Assembly (NCBI GenBank): GCA_030528665.1
Contig: JAUMYK010000002.1
Location: 9,289-73,288, forward strand
From: a bacterium
Lineage (GTDB): Bacteria; Patescibacteria; JAEDAM01; Absconditabacterales; Absconditicoccaceae
Length of the DNA stretch: 64,000 bases
Direction of reading: 5' to 3'
The notes below the pieces were generated by a model. It did not search any database, was not told the DNA's origin, and saw only the letters and a list, made by a program, of their open reading frames with translations. Every line of letters begins with the position of its first letter. The first letter of the stretch is position 1. Position numbers and translations under genes: made by a program. Below, piece after piece: positions 1-12,728 of the stretch.

Positions 1-3000
1 CCTACTCAAGCACAGGCAGATCGTGATCAGGTAGAATTTGTAGGGACTTGGAGATTTGAGGCAAATCCTGTTGTGACTGTGAGCAAATCTCCTGAAACCT
101 GGACCAATGCTGCTGTGACCGTAACGCTGAAGTCGGATAAAGCTCTTCAAGCTATTCAGTGATGGACTAAGGTATCTGATCGTGAGTTTAGGAAATCATT
201 TAGTAGCAATCAGGCGAGTACGAGTCTTGAAGTAAGGGATAGCTTTGGTAATAAAGGGCTTGTAACCTATGAAGTGAGTAATATCGATACGAGCCTTCCA
301 ATCTGTGGGCAGGCAACGCTTTCTCCAACAACTCCTACCAACAATAAAGTAACGATTACTTGGGCAAATGCGAGTGATCAAGGGGGAAGTAATTTGGTAG
401 CTGGGCAGGAGAAAAGCTGTGAGGTTACTGAAAATGGGCAGACCTGTACTGTGACCTTGAGAGATACTGCAGGGAATAGTCAGACTTGTATTTCTCCTGT
501 AGTGAGCAATATCGATAAAACGCCTTTGACAGCGAGTATTGTTGCCAGTACGAGCCAATGGACCAATCAAAATGTGGTGTTAACCCTGACAACCAATAAA
601 GTATTAGCTGAGGTGCCTGTTGGATGGCAAGCGGTAGTTGGAGAAGATAAAAAATATACGAAAACCCTGACTACCAATGAGCAGGGAAATCTCAGTTTGC
701 GTGATGTGGCTGGTAATACAACGAATGTAAGTTTTGATGTAGGAAATATTGATAAAACTGCTCCGAGTTGTGGAACAAACTGGACGATGCATCCTGATGC
801 TCAGACTCCGACCAAGGAGCCTGTAACCTTGACTTTGGCAGGTTCGCAGGATGGCGAGAGTGGCTTGGTAGGCAGTCAAACTCTTTCTTGTACGGTAAGT
901 GAAAAGGGGAGTACTTGTGTTGTGAGCGTAGCTGATGTGGCTGGAAATACGGCTTCTTGTACGAGTCCTGTGGTACAGCATATTGATACAATTCCTCCGC
1001 AAGTAGCAGATATTCCAGATCAGAGCTGAAAAAAGCAGAGAGCTTTTAGCTTTATCCTCCCTGAGGGCAGTGATGAAAATGGGGCAGTGAGCGTGCAGGT
1101 GCGTGGATTGCCTGCTGGCTTGAACTATGATGCAGGAGCGAGAACGATTAGTGGACAACCTGAAAATGCAGGAAATACGAGGGTAACTGCAATCTATACT
1201 GATCGTGCAGGCAATCAGACTTCTAAAACTTTTGAAATCCAAATTGCAATGCTGGATGCTGAAAAATCCAATAATGCTCCTGCTGCGAAAGTGCCAATAC
1301 AAAGCGTGTTTTGGGGAGAGAATGTAAATCCTGAGGATTCAGTGACAACCAATGGCTTGACCGATAATCCGCAATATAGCTGGAAAACTGATGCTACTCC
1401 AAATCCTCAGCAAGCTGGGCAACAAACAGCAAAGGTAGTCGTGACCTATGCTGATGCTTCTTTTGATGAAGTAGAGGTAAGGGTCGAGATCAAGCCGCTT
1501 TCGGAAAAATATACGCCAGTTGGAAGGACGATTACAGTGGCTCAGGGAGCGGTATTGGGAGCAGAGCAGGCGGAGAGTGCAGTGGATCAGACCCAGCTTG
1601 CTCAGGTAAAGAGTTATGTCTGGGATAGGCTCCCTTCAACAGCTCATTTTGCTAATCAATTGGATGGAAGAGTGCAGGTAGTCTATGTGGATGATTCAAG
1701 TGATCTGGTTGATGTGAAAGTGAAGGTATTGTCCGATATTATTCCTGCTGGAGCGATTGCTCAGAAGCCGACTGATTTTGTGCAGGTGGATTTTGTATCT
1801 GATGCGGATAAAGGTGTTGTGCAAGGGGAGAGGACTTATTATCTCAGACCTGGTGTGCAAGTTCAGATTCCAGCACCACAGATTCAGCCTAAGAGAGGTT
1901 ATGTGTTTGTTGATTGGAGTGTGGATTTGCAGGGGGAGTTTAGGCAGGATACGAGTATTATTGCTAACTATACTATGACCAAGGCTCAAAAACAAGATAA
2001 AAACCTGAAACTCTCTCAGGAGCTTCCTTTGGTGGAGGAGTTTATCAGCAATAAAGATGCAGTTCCTGCTGGGACACAATTTGCATGGAAAGGGGGAGAT
2101 GCTCCAGTAAAAGATATTCATTCTCTTGCTCCGATTAGCAAAACGATTGTGGTGACCTATCCTGGCAATCTTTCAGAGGAATTGCAGGTGACTATGAGTT
2201 TTGAAGATGATATTAAACCGAGTTTGCAAGCAATTGCTGATCTGACTGCTACCAAAAATGAGGCGATCACAGAGATTGCTGTACTTGCAAGTGATAATAT
2301 TGGAGTGGATAGGATTGAGGTCCAAGGATTGCCTGATGGATTGCGTTTTGATGAGAGCAGCAAGAACATTCTCGGAACGATTTCAAAAGATGCTCCAGTT
2401 CAGAGCTATGTTATCAGGGTCAATGTAAGTGATGCTGCAGGAAATCAGGTTTTTCAAACTTTTTCTCTTGGTGTGCAATCGCAGGCTGACAAGTATATTC
2501 CGACAGCTCAGTTGCAAACTGTAGAAGTAAAGACTTCTGCAAGTCCTAAGGCGAGTATTGCGAATGTGGCTACTTTACCAGTAGGAACTCAGTTTGATTG
2601 GGAAAGAGAGCCTGATGTGATGAGTCCAAAGGAGTTGGTGACTGCTGTGGTCAAAGTGACTTATCCTGATGGCTCGAGCGAGACTCTTGATGTAGAGCTT
2701 AAAGTCCAAGATACTCAAAATCCTGTGATTCATATTGAGAAAAGTTTTTCAGCTGATGTAGCTCAGTCTCATAGTATCAAGGTCTCAGCTAGTGATAATG
2801 ATCAGGTAGCGAGTTTGCAATATGGGTATGCAGATGCTCAAAATGCTTGTGCAAGTGTAAATAACTATATTCCACTTCAGGCTGGAGGAGCTACTGCATT
2901 GACTGATGTGAGTCAAAACGGAAAATGGGTCTGTATCAAGGCAGTAGATCGTGTGGGAAATACCGCTTTTGAAGTATTATGACATCCTGTTAATTTGGAT

Positions 3001-6000
3001 CAGATGGCTCCAAATGGGCAAATAACTGCAAATCCGAGCATACTGACTCATCAAGATGTTACTTTGACGCTCACTACTAATGAGGATATTGTGACGCCTG
3101 ATGGATGGGTCAAAGGAGCTAATGCGAGAACCTTTACCAAGACCGTAGCTACTAATCAGGAACTTGTCGTTTCCTTGGTGGATGTGGCAGGAAATAGTGC
3201 TGAGGCGAGATTTACGGTATCCAATATCGATAAAAGTCCTGTGACAGGAGAGATTACAGGAAATCCGACTGCTTGGACCAATCAAAAGGTAACTTTAACC
3301 CTTACGACCAATAAAGTCTTAGCTGAAGTCCCTGCTGGATGGCAAGCAGTAGCTGGAGAGAGCAAAAAATATACGAAAATTCTGACTGCCAATGAAGGGT
3401 GAACGGTAGCTTTGCGTGATCTGGCTGGAAATGTGGGCAATGTTGCTTTTGATGTGACAAAAATTGATACCATAGCTCCGAGTTGTGGAACTTTTGATCA
3501 GACTCCAACAGGGGTTTCTCAAGGTCCAGTAACGATGAGGATGACAGGAGCGAGCGATGCAGGAGGAAGTGCATTGAAGGCAGATTTGAACTTGAGTTGT
3601 GAGGTAAGTGTGAATGGTGGGACTTGTACGGTGGTTTTAGAGGATACTGCAGGGAATAGTCAGACTTGTACTTCTCCTGTAGTGACTACTATCGATCAGA
3701 TCAAACCTGTGATTGCTCCGATTGCTGATAGTTATGTGTTTGCAGATATGGCGATGGTGAATGCGATTCCGCTGCGTATTACTGAGGCGAATGGAATCAA
3801 AAAATTGACCGTGACGGCAGATGCAGGTGCGACCTTGACTGCCAAGACTGATGCGAGTGGATTGGAAGGAAGGGTGAGTGAGGGGCAGTATCGCGTAGCT
3901 GTGGATGTCGAGGACGAAGCAGGAAACCGTGCTGATGTTCAGACTTTTCAACTTTTTGCTTTGAAAACAGAAGGAGGAAATCTGAATCTAGCCTACGGTC
4001 ATCAGCTTACGACTCAGGAAATCCTTGACCAAGTACGCCTCTCGATCAATGGTCAGCATTATGATTTTGCTACTGCTGGTGTGCAAGCTCAGCTGCAAAC
4101 GACTCCTTTGCCAACTGCAGGGAGCAACAATGCAGTGACTATAAAATTGAAAAATGCCAATGGACAAGAGATTTCTGTGCAAGTGATGGTGCATTTTACG
4201 AGTTTGGCTGATGAGCGTACTCCGACTCCGCGTGTTCAGACCGTGGAAGTCCATACACAAGCGGTCGATCCGAGATTGAGTATTGAGGCTGGATTGCAAA
4301 ATCTGAAGGCTGTGACTTGGCAAACTACTCCTAGCACTGTAACTCTTGGAAGTCAGACAGGAACGCTGAAAGTGATGTATGAGGATGATAGTGAGGATAT
4401 TTTGCAGGTAACTGTGACAGTCCAAGATACGCAAAAGCCAGTGATTACTGGAACGGAAGATCTTAGCTTTGAAGTAGGAAGTAGTCAGGCTCAGGGATTT
4501 GTGCCTCAGAGTGGGATTAGTGTGAGTGATAATTATGATCAAAACTTGCAGCTCAACTGTGCTGTAGTTCCAGCGTATGAGGCTGGGCAGGTAGGGGAGT
4601 ATATCGTGACCTGTAATGTGCAAGATAGCTCAAATAATCCAGCAGCTCCTTTTACGAGAACGATTCGTATTCTGTCAGTAGATAAACAGCTTTTGGAGCA
4701 GGCGATTGCGAATGCTCAGGCAAGATTGAATGAAGACAAGGTGGTGAATGATCAGCATAAACAGGCACTTGAAGCCTTGATTCAGGAAGCTCAGACTGCA
4801 AAAAATAATCCAAATCTGACTGCTCAGACCAGAGATGCTTTGATTGCGAGATTGGATACTGCACCTTTGACCAAGGATACGGAAAAGCCTGTGATCTCTG
4901 GAGATAGGAGGAAAACGATGAGTGTTGGTAGTCAGGAAGCGAGAGATTATGACCCTGTAGAAGCTATCAGCGTGACTGATAATATCGATCAGGATTTAGT
5001 TCCTTCTTGTAGCACTCAACCAGCTTATAATGCACATCAGGTTGGAAGCTATGTGGTGACCTGCAACGCTCGTGATCGTGCTGGTAATGATGCGGAGGAA
5101 TTTGAGAGAAAGATTGAGATTATTGAGGTAGGAAGAGATGATTTGCAGGCAGCGATTGATGCAGCGCAGGCAAGATTGCAGGATGAAAAGGTGGTAGATG
5201 ATACTTATAAACAAGCACTTGAAGCCTTGATTCAGGAGGCTGAAATAGCAAAAAATGATCCAAATCTGACTGATGATCGCAAGGCAAGTTTGATTGTAGA
5301 TTTGACCAATGCGGTCTTGATAAGGGATACGCAGGCACCAGGATGTCAGTTAGCTCCTTGTATTGTAGCTGATGTGACTACTCCGACTAATGGAAATGTA
5401 ACACTGACCTTGACGCTCGATGAGCCTTTGAAAGCCGTTCCTGTTGGATGGACACATAAGCCAGGTACCAATAGTTATACTAAAGTGATTGAGCATAATG
5501 CTCAGGGAGAAGTAGAGGTGGAAGATAGGTATGGCAACAAGGCGAGTTTCCAATGGGAGGTGAGTAATATCGATAAAAAGCCACCTGAATGATGAATTAC
5601 TCCTGATGAGACTGAATGGACTAATGGAAATATCGTATTGACCTTGAAAACGACCAAGCCAGTACATACTCCAGAGGGATGGAACAAGCTTGATGAGCAG
5701 ACTTTTACCAAGGAAGTAGGAGCCAACACGACTGCTACAGTGACTCTCAGAGATACGGTTGGAAATAGTTCGATAACTGATGTGACCTATACGGTGGGGA
5801 ATATCGATAAAGAGCAACCAGTATTGACTTCGTTGTATGTAGAGGGAGATGTGCGTTTGGTATCGAGTGCTGATGTAGAGGTGCATTTTGCAGGTCAAGA
5901 TACCGGTGGTAGTGAGATTGATAAGTATCAATGTCAATTGAATGATGGGAACTGGGAAGAGTGTACTGCACCCTTTAGTATTCCAAATGGAGCTTTGCAA

Positions 6001-8601
6001 GAAGGAGAAAATAAGCTCAAAGTCAGAGTAATTGATAATGCTGGGAATACTGGCGATCAGCTCGATCCTCCAGGAGGTGGTAACTGAGGAGGTGATGCAC
6101 AGATTGATATTATCAAGGATACTACTCCACCGAGCTTTGTGGATTTGACTGACAAGGAATTTGATGAAGATATTCTGATTACTCCGTTTGTCTTGCAGGT
6201 CAATGAAGAAGCAAGTATACAACTGACTTCTGTGTTGCCAGATGGACTCAGTTATAATGAGACTGATGCAGAGATCAGTGGATTGCCGACGAGACCAGGG
6301 GAATATACTATTTCCGTGCGTGCTATTGACAAGGCTAATAATCCTACTGATGCGACTTTCAAGATAAGGATCAAGGATAAGACTGCTCCTGAGATTGATC
6401 TCAATAGTCCTCATTCTACCTTGACTTTGGTTAAAGATGTTGATAGCTATACAGAAGCAGGGGCGACTTGTAGTGATAATTTTGATCCGACCTGTAGTGT
6501 AGAGATAGGAGGCGATAGTGTGGATACTACGGCACTTGGAGAATATATCGTAAGCTATACCGCACGTGATCTGGCTGGAAATACTTCCCAAAAAACGCTC
6601 AAAGTAACAGTTGTGAGTTGAGCTACGCCAGTTATTACACTTAAAGGTCAGGGAGAACTTACTATTGAACTCTGAACAGTATATACTGATCCAGGAGCTA
6701 GTGCCTCAGATTCAGAGGATGATAATGATGAGCTTACGCTCAAAATTGTGGTGGATGAAAGTGCTGTTGATACGCAGAATGTGGGAGACTATAGGGTGAG
6801 ATATGATGTGATTGATAGTTCTGGAAATCCAGCTCCACAACAGGTCAGAATTGTAAAGGTAAGAGATACGATAGCACCTCAGATTATGCCGATTGCAGAT
6901 CAAGCGTATGATGAAAAGCTTGTGATTGCTGAGTTGCTCTTGGATATTAGTGATTTGAAATTGGCAGGGACAAGTGTGACCAATTTGCCTGCAGGACTGC
7001 ACTATGATGAAGCAACTCGTAGTATTAGTGGTATAGCTACTGAGATTGGTAGCAAAATCGTGACTGTTAAGGCTCGAGATGAGAGTACTAATCAGACTTC
7101 ATTGACTTTTAGAATAGTGGTCAAAGATGTAACCGCTCCTGAGATTACTATTATCGAGCCAGATACTCAGCCAGCAAGAGAGAAAAACTATAGCTGGACT
7201 GCAAGCGATAATCATAGCCCAGAGGCAAAACTTCAATTGGGATATGCTGTGATTTGACTAGGAGATCACTGTGATGCAGGTCAGACTTTTATTTCTGCTT
7301 CTCAGCTCCAGGTCAATGATGAAGCGATGAATGGGAAGAGTATCTGTATACAGGCTAAAGATGAGGCTGGAAATAGTGCTTATCAGATGACTCGTCCTAT
7401 TACTGGTATTGATCAGACTACTCCTGAAGCTCCTGCTTTGACTAATCAAACTTGGAGAAGAAATAGAGAGATTGCGACTCCTTATGTATTGCCTCATATC
7501 AATCAAAAAGGTGAAAATCTGAGCATTGTGCAGGTAGCACCTTTGCCTGAAGGATTGATCTTTGAAAATGGTATGATCAAAGGAAAACCGACCAAGACAG
7601 GGAAAACGGAAGTAAAAGTCATATATGCAAATGCAGTTGGTAATCAGGTTGAAGTGACTTTTGAAATCAAGATTACGAGTTCTTCTGGTAGTAGTGGCGG
7701 TGGTGGAGCAAGTTTGAGAGATTATTGTCCAGCAGGGGATTACTCAGGAAATGCCTATGATGGTGTCTGTGGTACAGCGCCAGTTAAGGATTCAAATCCT
7801 GCTGTTGTTTCAGAATCTTCTCAGGGAGTAACTGATCAGCCTAAGGCAGAGGAAAAACCTGCTCCAGAACAGCCAAAGTCTGAGGAGTCTCCACTAGAGC
7901 TTGCTCCAGAAGCTGTTTCTAAATCTGATCAAAACCTTGCGATCAGCTATGCTCCTGAAGAACTCTATAATCCTAGTATTGTAGATGGTATGTGTTATAC
8001 GCGTAGACCGTATCAAGGGATTCAGGATTCTTTGACTCTTGTGACTTCTGATGAGTTTAAAAAGGCATTGAGCTTTTTGTGGACTTATGAGATGACGATG
8101 TTTGATAGTGTAGATGGCTATGATCCGTATAGAAATCTGACCAGAGCAGAGGCTGCGAAAATGTTTTCACAGTTTGCAATGAATGTCTTGTGTAGAAAGC
8201 CAGATTTGAATTTGCATATCAATTATAGTGATACGAGAGCAATTGACCCAAGTCTCAAACCTTATATTGAACTTGCTTATCAGCTTGGAGTGATGAAAGG
8301 AAGCGGTAATGGAGATGGGCAGTTTAGACCGTTTGACTATATCTCCAAAGCTGAGGTGAATGCAGTCTTGATCAGAATGATTTTGAAGTCCTATTTGGAT
8401 GAAGGTAGTGCTTTGTGGTATGAGAAGTATAATGAGGCATCTACCAAGCTTGGAATTATTACGCAGGGTGCAGACTATCAGGCAGTCTCAAGACATAATG
8501 TAGCTTTGATGCTCTTTAGGGCGTATAAGGAGCAGGTCTTTGACTGGAAGGAGATTGACTACTTTAGTTTTGTATTGGACAAGAGATCACTCTTCTTGTA
8601 G
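1..8601 (+). CDS. Giant modular surface protein with SLH-like C-terminus (5'-truncated by window)
   Basis: One open frame of 2866 codons enters from the window edge and stops at TAG 8599-8601. It reads through ten UGA codons (160, 1027, 2980, 3400, 5590, 5593, 6085, 6619, 6673, 7255) that align with glycines in sister repeats. It consists of dozens of Ig-like/HYR/cadherin-like modules of about 70-90 residues, with recurring AGN, NIDKT and GWQAV motifs and paired cysteines, plus two helical modules near residues 1560-1640 and 1710-1780. A Gly/Ser linker near residue 2560 is followed by a conserved RDYCPAGDYS block, a Pro/Glu-rich stretch and SLH-like repeats (LTRAEAAKMFS near residue 2715). 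The design indicates a cell-surface adhesin anchored at its C-terminus. The signal peptide would lie upstream of the window. Function in host or prey attachment is inferred; the ligand is unknown. Confidence 0.85.
541..3480 (+). repeat. Recently duplicated Ig-like module inside the giant surface gene
   Basis: The stretch around 541-780 and the stretch around 3241-3480 encode nearly the same module (NKVLAEVP, GWQAV, KKYTK, then a TAPSCGT-like ending) and are also very similar at DNA level. In the second copy the glycine before the TVALRD-like strand is UGA (3400). This indicates module duplication or gene conversion within one gene. Confidence 0.75.
4681..5335 (+). repeat. Pair of helical modules inside the giant surface gene
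   Basis: Two copies of a helical module of about 70 residues (QARL, KVV, KQALEALIQEA, NPNLT or DPNLT) lie at about 4681-4890 and 5131-5330. They are separated by a HYR-like module. They resemble FIVAR-type spacer helices of Gram-positive surface proteins; that assignment is by eye only. Confidence 0.7.
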
Positions 8602-8626
8602 CCCTTTTCTCCTCAATATGTATCAG

Positions 8627-8663
8627 AAAAAGAGCCATTGTGCAGAGATGTTGGCTCTTTTTT
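8627..8663. terminator. Bidirectional intrinsic terminator
   Basis: AAAAAGAGCCA pairs with TGGCTCTTTTTT across a 14-nt loop. It lies between the convergent ends of the surface-protein gene and the aldo/keto reductase gene and has T-tracts in both directions. Confidence 0.85.
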
Positions 8664-8706
8664 GTTGTTGAGAAGTATTGTGATTGAGAGGGGAGATGGT
8701 ATTGCT

Positions 8707-9531
8707 TTAGTCCCATTGCGGTGCAAAGGGTGGGTTACAATAGCGATGATGTTTTGGGAGTTTCGCAATGTGTTCTAGGTCGTCTTGATCAAGGATAAGT
8801 GTTTGTGCGTTTCGATTCTCTAGCAGTTTATCGGCAGTGCTTGCTTTGGGGAGTGGGAATAGGTTTTGCATCATTACTCGAGCAATACAGATTTGAGCAG
8901 GTGTTGCCTGATGTTTTTGTGCAATAGAGATGAGGATAGGATGTTTGAGGATTTTCCCATGAGCGAGGGGAGAGTAGGCTTCTAGTTTTAGGTTCTTCTG
9001 TGTTGCAAAAGTGCGTAGTGCTGGGCTATTAAGGCAAGGATGCAATTCAATTTGATTGCAGGAGATTTCATTTGGAAAATAGTTCCAGCATTTTTCTAGA
9101 TAATGTACAGGAAAATTAGACACACCGAGCTGAAGGATTTTTCATTGCTGTTTTCGTTTGAGGAGCTGTTCAAAGGCGTGGAGGTCGTTTTCAAGGGAGG
9201 TCGGTCGATGGAGGAGGACTTGATCGAGGTAGTCCGTTTTGAGATTTTTTAAAGTTGCTTCAAATCTCTCTTTTAGCTTGGTATATGAAAAATCCTGGCT
9301 TGTGAACTGGTGAGCTTGATAATTTGGCACATAATCAAACCAAACTTTGCTAGTAAGATGGAGCTGGGTTCTGGCAATTCAGGACTGCTGGATTGCGGTG
9401 GCAATTTCGTTTTCGTTTTGATAGATTCGAGCTGTATCGATATGGCGATATCCGATCTCTAGGGCAGAGCGAATAGTTTGTATTGCGGTTGGTCATTGGA
9501 GTTTTCGTGTTCAGAGTCAGACTTTTTGCAT
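8707..9531 (-). CDS. Aldo/keto reductase
   Basis: 274 residues, a usual length for the family, starting at ATG 9529-9531 and ending in TAA. NAD(P)H-dependent carbonyl reduction is inferred from the intact tetrad: Asp32 (HIDTA), Tyr37, Lys62 (TSKVW) and His108. Five UGA codons fall at glycines, including the GLG start motif, QQGK before the LGVSN strand, and residue 51. Three CGA codons sit where the family has Trp: residue 9 (GLGT-W-K), 109 (LLH-W-P) and 218 (CIA-W-V), so this gene is a strong witness for CGA = Trp. There is no Shine-Dalgarno; an A-run and a CAG plus U-tract leader precede the start. The substrate is unknown. Confidence 0.9.
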
Positions 9532-9611
9532 TTTTTTTTGGAAAAAATAAGAAAAAAGAAAACTGACTTAAGGCTACGAAAGTATTTTTTATTTACAAGT
9601 GAAAAGTGTGT

Positions 9612-9764
9612 TTATCGTAAACAATAGGGTCTAAAGCATAAAAGATTAAATACATATAAGATCACTAAGATAATTCCGCAGGTGATTCTCCAAGCGGCTT
9701 TGATATAGAGATTTTTCATCCATAGGTCGATGAGTAGCATTCCCAATACGATTGGAATAAACAT
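9612..9764 (-). CDS. Small putative membrane protein
   Basis: 50 residues, ATG to TAA, with one or two hydrophobic stretches (residues 2-13 and 28-42) and a basic tail. The start is preceded by the same TTTTTTCC plus A-run as the aldo/keto reductase gene. No family is recognised, and the reading rests only on the clean frame and hydrophobic pattern, so it may not be expressed. Confidence 0.4.
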   Translation of the reverse strand: MFIPIVLGMLLIDLWMKNLYIKAAWRITCGIILVILYVFNLLCFRPYCLR

Positions 9765-9781
9765 TTTTTTTTGGAAAAAAT

Positions 9782-9864
9782 AAAAAGACGGCTAAGTGTA
9801 TTAGTCGCCAAACCATACTCGATACCATCGACGAAGATGAGAAAGAGAGTACTTAACCGTCTTT
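9782..9864 (-). terminator. Long-stem terminator-like hairpin
   Basis: A 14-bp stem (AAAGACGGCTAAGT at 9784-9797 with its complement at 9851-9864) encloses a loop of 53 nt. On the minus strand the one mismatch becomes a G-U pair and the stem is followed by a U-tract, so it fits termination downstream of the glycosidase gene. The large loop is unusual and could be a small structured RNA. Confidence 0.55.
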
Positions 9865-9986
9865 ATCTCTTCGTCAATAGGGAAAAATCCTCTAGGTATT
9901 GAGGGTATTCTAAGTATGATTTGGCATTTTTGACTATACGAAAAAAAGGCTTGATTACAAGCCAAAAAATTGATTGCTCTTAGTGC

Positions 9987-11066
9987 TTAAAAACTCTCGA
10001 TGGTAAAAAGGTAGATCAAAAGCTGGTTGTAGAGCCATTTTTTCTTGAGAGGGAGGTTTGGAGTGACCATGCTACGAATGAGTTTGATGAGAGGGCGTTG
10101 ATATTTGCTTTTCCCATGTTGCTGGTAGATATGATCGATGAGCGTTTTGAGCTGTTCGAGTTGCTCGAGGTCTGCTGGGGTCGGAGTATAGCCTTGGTAG
10201 CCTTCAATTTTTTCAGTTTTTTTGCTTGTAGGGCTTAGTCCCGTGAGTTTTTGGTATTCGAATTTGTCAAGTACAACGATTGCATCCATCACTCTTGTCC
10301 TTGGGCTTCTATCGAGGGTTTTGCCTTCATAGACCATAGCAGTACTTGCTCCAGCATCCAGAGAGAGCGCATTTCGGCAGTCAAGGTGTTTTTTGAGATA
10401 GTCTGGGAGATTTGGTATGCTACTTGCACCGATGACGCCCATATAGATCGTAGAGCCGTCCTGCGTGGAGCAGATAAAGTTTCTATTTGCACTTCCTTTC
10501 ATTTTTTTATCAATATATTTACTATAGGCATGGACCACATTTTCTCCCTCTAGCAAGAGGACTGGAAAATTTCCGATACCAAAGTAGATTTGATCAAGTT
10601 TGTCAGCATTGATATTGCTTCGGAGTCCTTCATCATGTTCTCCTGAATTTTTTTGTACAAAGAAAGGATTGCCCTCTTTATCAAAGGAAAAGATAGCTCT
10701 GATACTGGTATCTCCTCGAAAGCTACTTCGAGATGCTCCATCTCCTAGGAATACTCTTTCTGAGATGGTATGGGTAGTTTTTTTGCCATCAATTTTGCAG
10801 TTACTATAGTCATCTGGGCAGAAAAAGGCTCCGTTGATCGCAGTTGATCCTCCCACTTTTTGTGCTAAGTTTTCGGTAGTTGCACCGCCAAGTCCTGCAG
10901 GTGAGACTACGACAAAATGTTCTCCATCACGCACAACCTTGATCACTCTGATCGGTCTGCCACCTCTTTCTTCAATCATAATTTCTTTGTATGCTGAGCT
11001 GAGGTTGGATGCAAAAAGTAAGGCAAACAGTCAAAAAAGTCAGATTTTTCATCGTTTTTTTAGCAT
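9987..11066 (-). CDS. Secreted phosphodiester glycosidase (NAGPA/DUF2233 family)
   Basis: 359 residues when the start is placed at ATG 11064-11066. That adds a signal peptide (MLKK, then a hydrophobic core with three UGA glycines, then SSA) upstream of the shorter reading. The core carries the hallmark SLDAGASTAMVYEGK-like segment near residue 240 and INGAFF near residue 80, typical of N-acetylglucosamine-1-phosphodiester alpha-N-acetylglucosaminidase domains. The C-terminal 80 residues are helical and basic and are not part of the domain. Two CGA codons occur in a GASxSSFxGDTS segment. It lies 37 nt after sufB on the same strand. Secretion is supported; the glycan target is inferred only. 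Confidence 0.8.
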
Positions 11067-11103
11067 GATGATCGAGATGGAGTAAAAATTTTTGGTCTTG
11101 GAG

Positions 11104-12477
11104 TTATCCCACACTTCCTTCCATTTCCAGTTCAATGAGACGATTGAGCTCTCCCGCATATTCTAGAGGAAGCTGTTTTACTACCCCAGAGATAAAGCCA
11201 TTGACAAGCAAGGACATCGCTTTTTCTTCTTCAAGCCCTCTACTCATCAGGTAAAAAATCTGATTTTCATCAACCTTTCCAGCTGAAGCTTCATGAGAAA
11301 TAATTGCATCGGCATTTTCTGATTCAATAACTGGGATGGTTTTGCTGATAGAGTGTTCATCTAGGATCAGTGCATCACAATTGATTCCAGATACCGCTCA
11401 AGTTGCACTTTTAGCGATTTTTACGAGTCCTCTATAGGTCGAGATTCCTCCCTGCGTAGAAATAGATTTAGAGATAATGTTTGAGGTAGTATATTTTCCA
11501 AGGTGGATCACCTTTGCTCCTACATCTTGGTTTTGTCCTTTAGAAGCGACTACTACTGAAAGATTGTCAGATTTTGAATAATCTCCTTTGAGAATGGAGC
11601 ATGGATAGAGCATTGTTGCTCCAGAACCAAGATTTCCACCAATCCATTCCATGACTCCATGTTGTTCTACGATAGCTCTTTTGGTATTGAGATTGTAGGT
11701 ATTGAGAGATCGGTTTTCCACAGAGGAGTATCTCATTTTGGAGTTTTTGCCTACGATAACCTCTACACATCCTGCGTGGAGTGAAAGCTGGTTGTATTTT
11801 GGAGCAGAGCAGCCTTCGATGTATTGAGCTTCTGCATCGTCTTCTACGATGATCAAGGTATGCTCAAACTGTCCTCCAGCGAGGGTATTCATACGGAAGT
11901 AGGCTTGCAAAGGTTGGGTCAGTTTTACGCCTTTTGGCACATAGATAAAACTTCCACCACTCCATACCGCTCCGTGAAGTGCTGCAAATTTATGATCGGT
12001 AATCGGTACAACTTTCATAAAGTATTGTTGTACCAGTTCTGGATATTTGATAACAGCTTCTTTCATATCTTCAAAGATGATCCCCATATTTGCCCAAGTA
12101 TCTTTGATTTTGTGATAGACGGCAGTTGAATCAAATTGTCCTCCAGCTCCTGCGAGATATTTTTGTTCGGCTTCAGGGATTCAGAGTTTTTGAAAAGTTT
12201 GTTTGATCTCTTCAGGGACATTTTCCCAGGTGTTGGCATAGCTTTCTGAACCAGTCTTTGGTTTTGCATAGTAGACAAGTTCTTCAAAGTCGATATCCCC
12301 AATCTCTGGTCAGAACTCAGGCATTGCGAGTTGATAAAAGGTTTCTAGTGATTTGAGTCTATGCTGGAGCATTCGCTCAGGTTCTCCAAGGTCTGCTGAG
12401 ATTTGTCTGATATTTTCTTCTGAGAGTCCTTTGATATAGAGATCGTATTCGATATGATTTGCTTGATCAAGATTCAT
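11104..12477 (-). CDS. sufB: Fe-S cluster assembly scaffold SufB
   Basis: 457 residues, full length for SufB, a component of the SufBCD cluster scaffold. Recognisable segments are IDFEELVYY, VPEEIKQTF, FAALHGAVWSGGSF, VPKGVKLTQPLQAYFR, FEHTLIIVE, YIEGCSAP, MRYSSVEN and SRGLEEEKAM. UGA encodes Gly after MPEF (12310) and after KSAT (11398). CGA encodes the family tryptophans of GEPE-W-ML (residue 35, 12373-12375) and VEN-W (residue 256, 11710-11712). The start at ATG 12475-12477 is chosen because an upstream TTG extension is not conserved-looking. SufC, SufD and SufS are not in the window. Confidence 0.95.
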
Positions 12478-12638
12478 ATTTTTTGCGTGATGAGAAATAA
12501 AGTGTTTTGATTGTAGGGAATTGCTTTTGGTTCTCAAATCATTTTTTGTAAAAAAGTAAGAAATGTTTAGTGGTCAGTTTTTTTTCTTTTTTTTGTGAGG
12601 GGATATTTTGGGATATTGGTTTTTTGAGGAAAAAAAAC

Positions 12639-12667
12639 TTGATTTTTTCAAGAAGCTTGAGTATATC
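12639..12667 (+). promoter_or_regulatory. Putative promoter, TTGATT-N17-TATATC
   Basis: TTGATT (12639-12644) and TATATC (12662-12667) lie about 60 nt before the lipoprotein start. The spacer ends in GCTTGAG, exactly as in the promoter-like site at 54771-54799, suggesting a shared promoter subtype. Confidence 0.5.
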
Positions 12668-12728
12668 GTAGAGTGTAGTTGGTTAAGGTTGCTTATCTTA
12701 TGCTTTTATGATCTTGCTTTTTTGAAAC

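Noticed and set aside
1..8601. A chain of nine short surface-protein genes or a heavily mutated pseudogene
   Set aside because: All pieces are in one frame, separated only by UGA at glycine positions of repeated modules; under code 25 it is one intact gene.
12063..12302. Minus-strand ORF in another frame within sufB
   Set aside because: The sufB frame runs through this region with clear SufB sequence; the other frame is a shadow.
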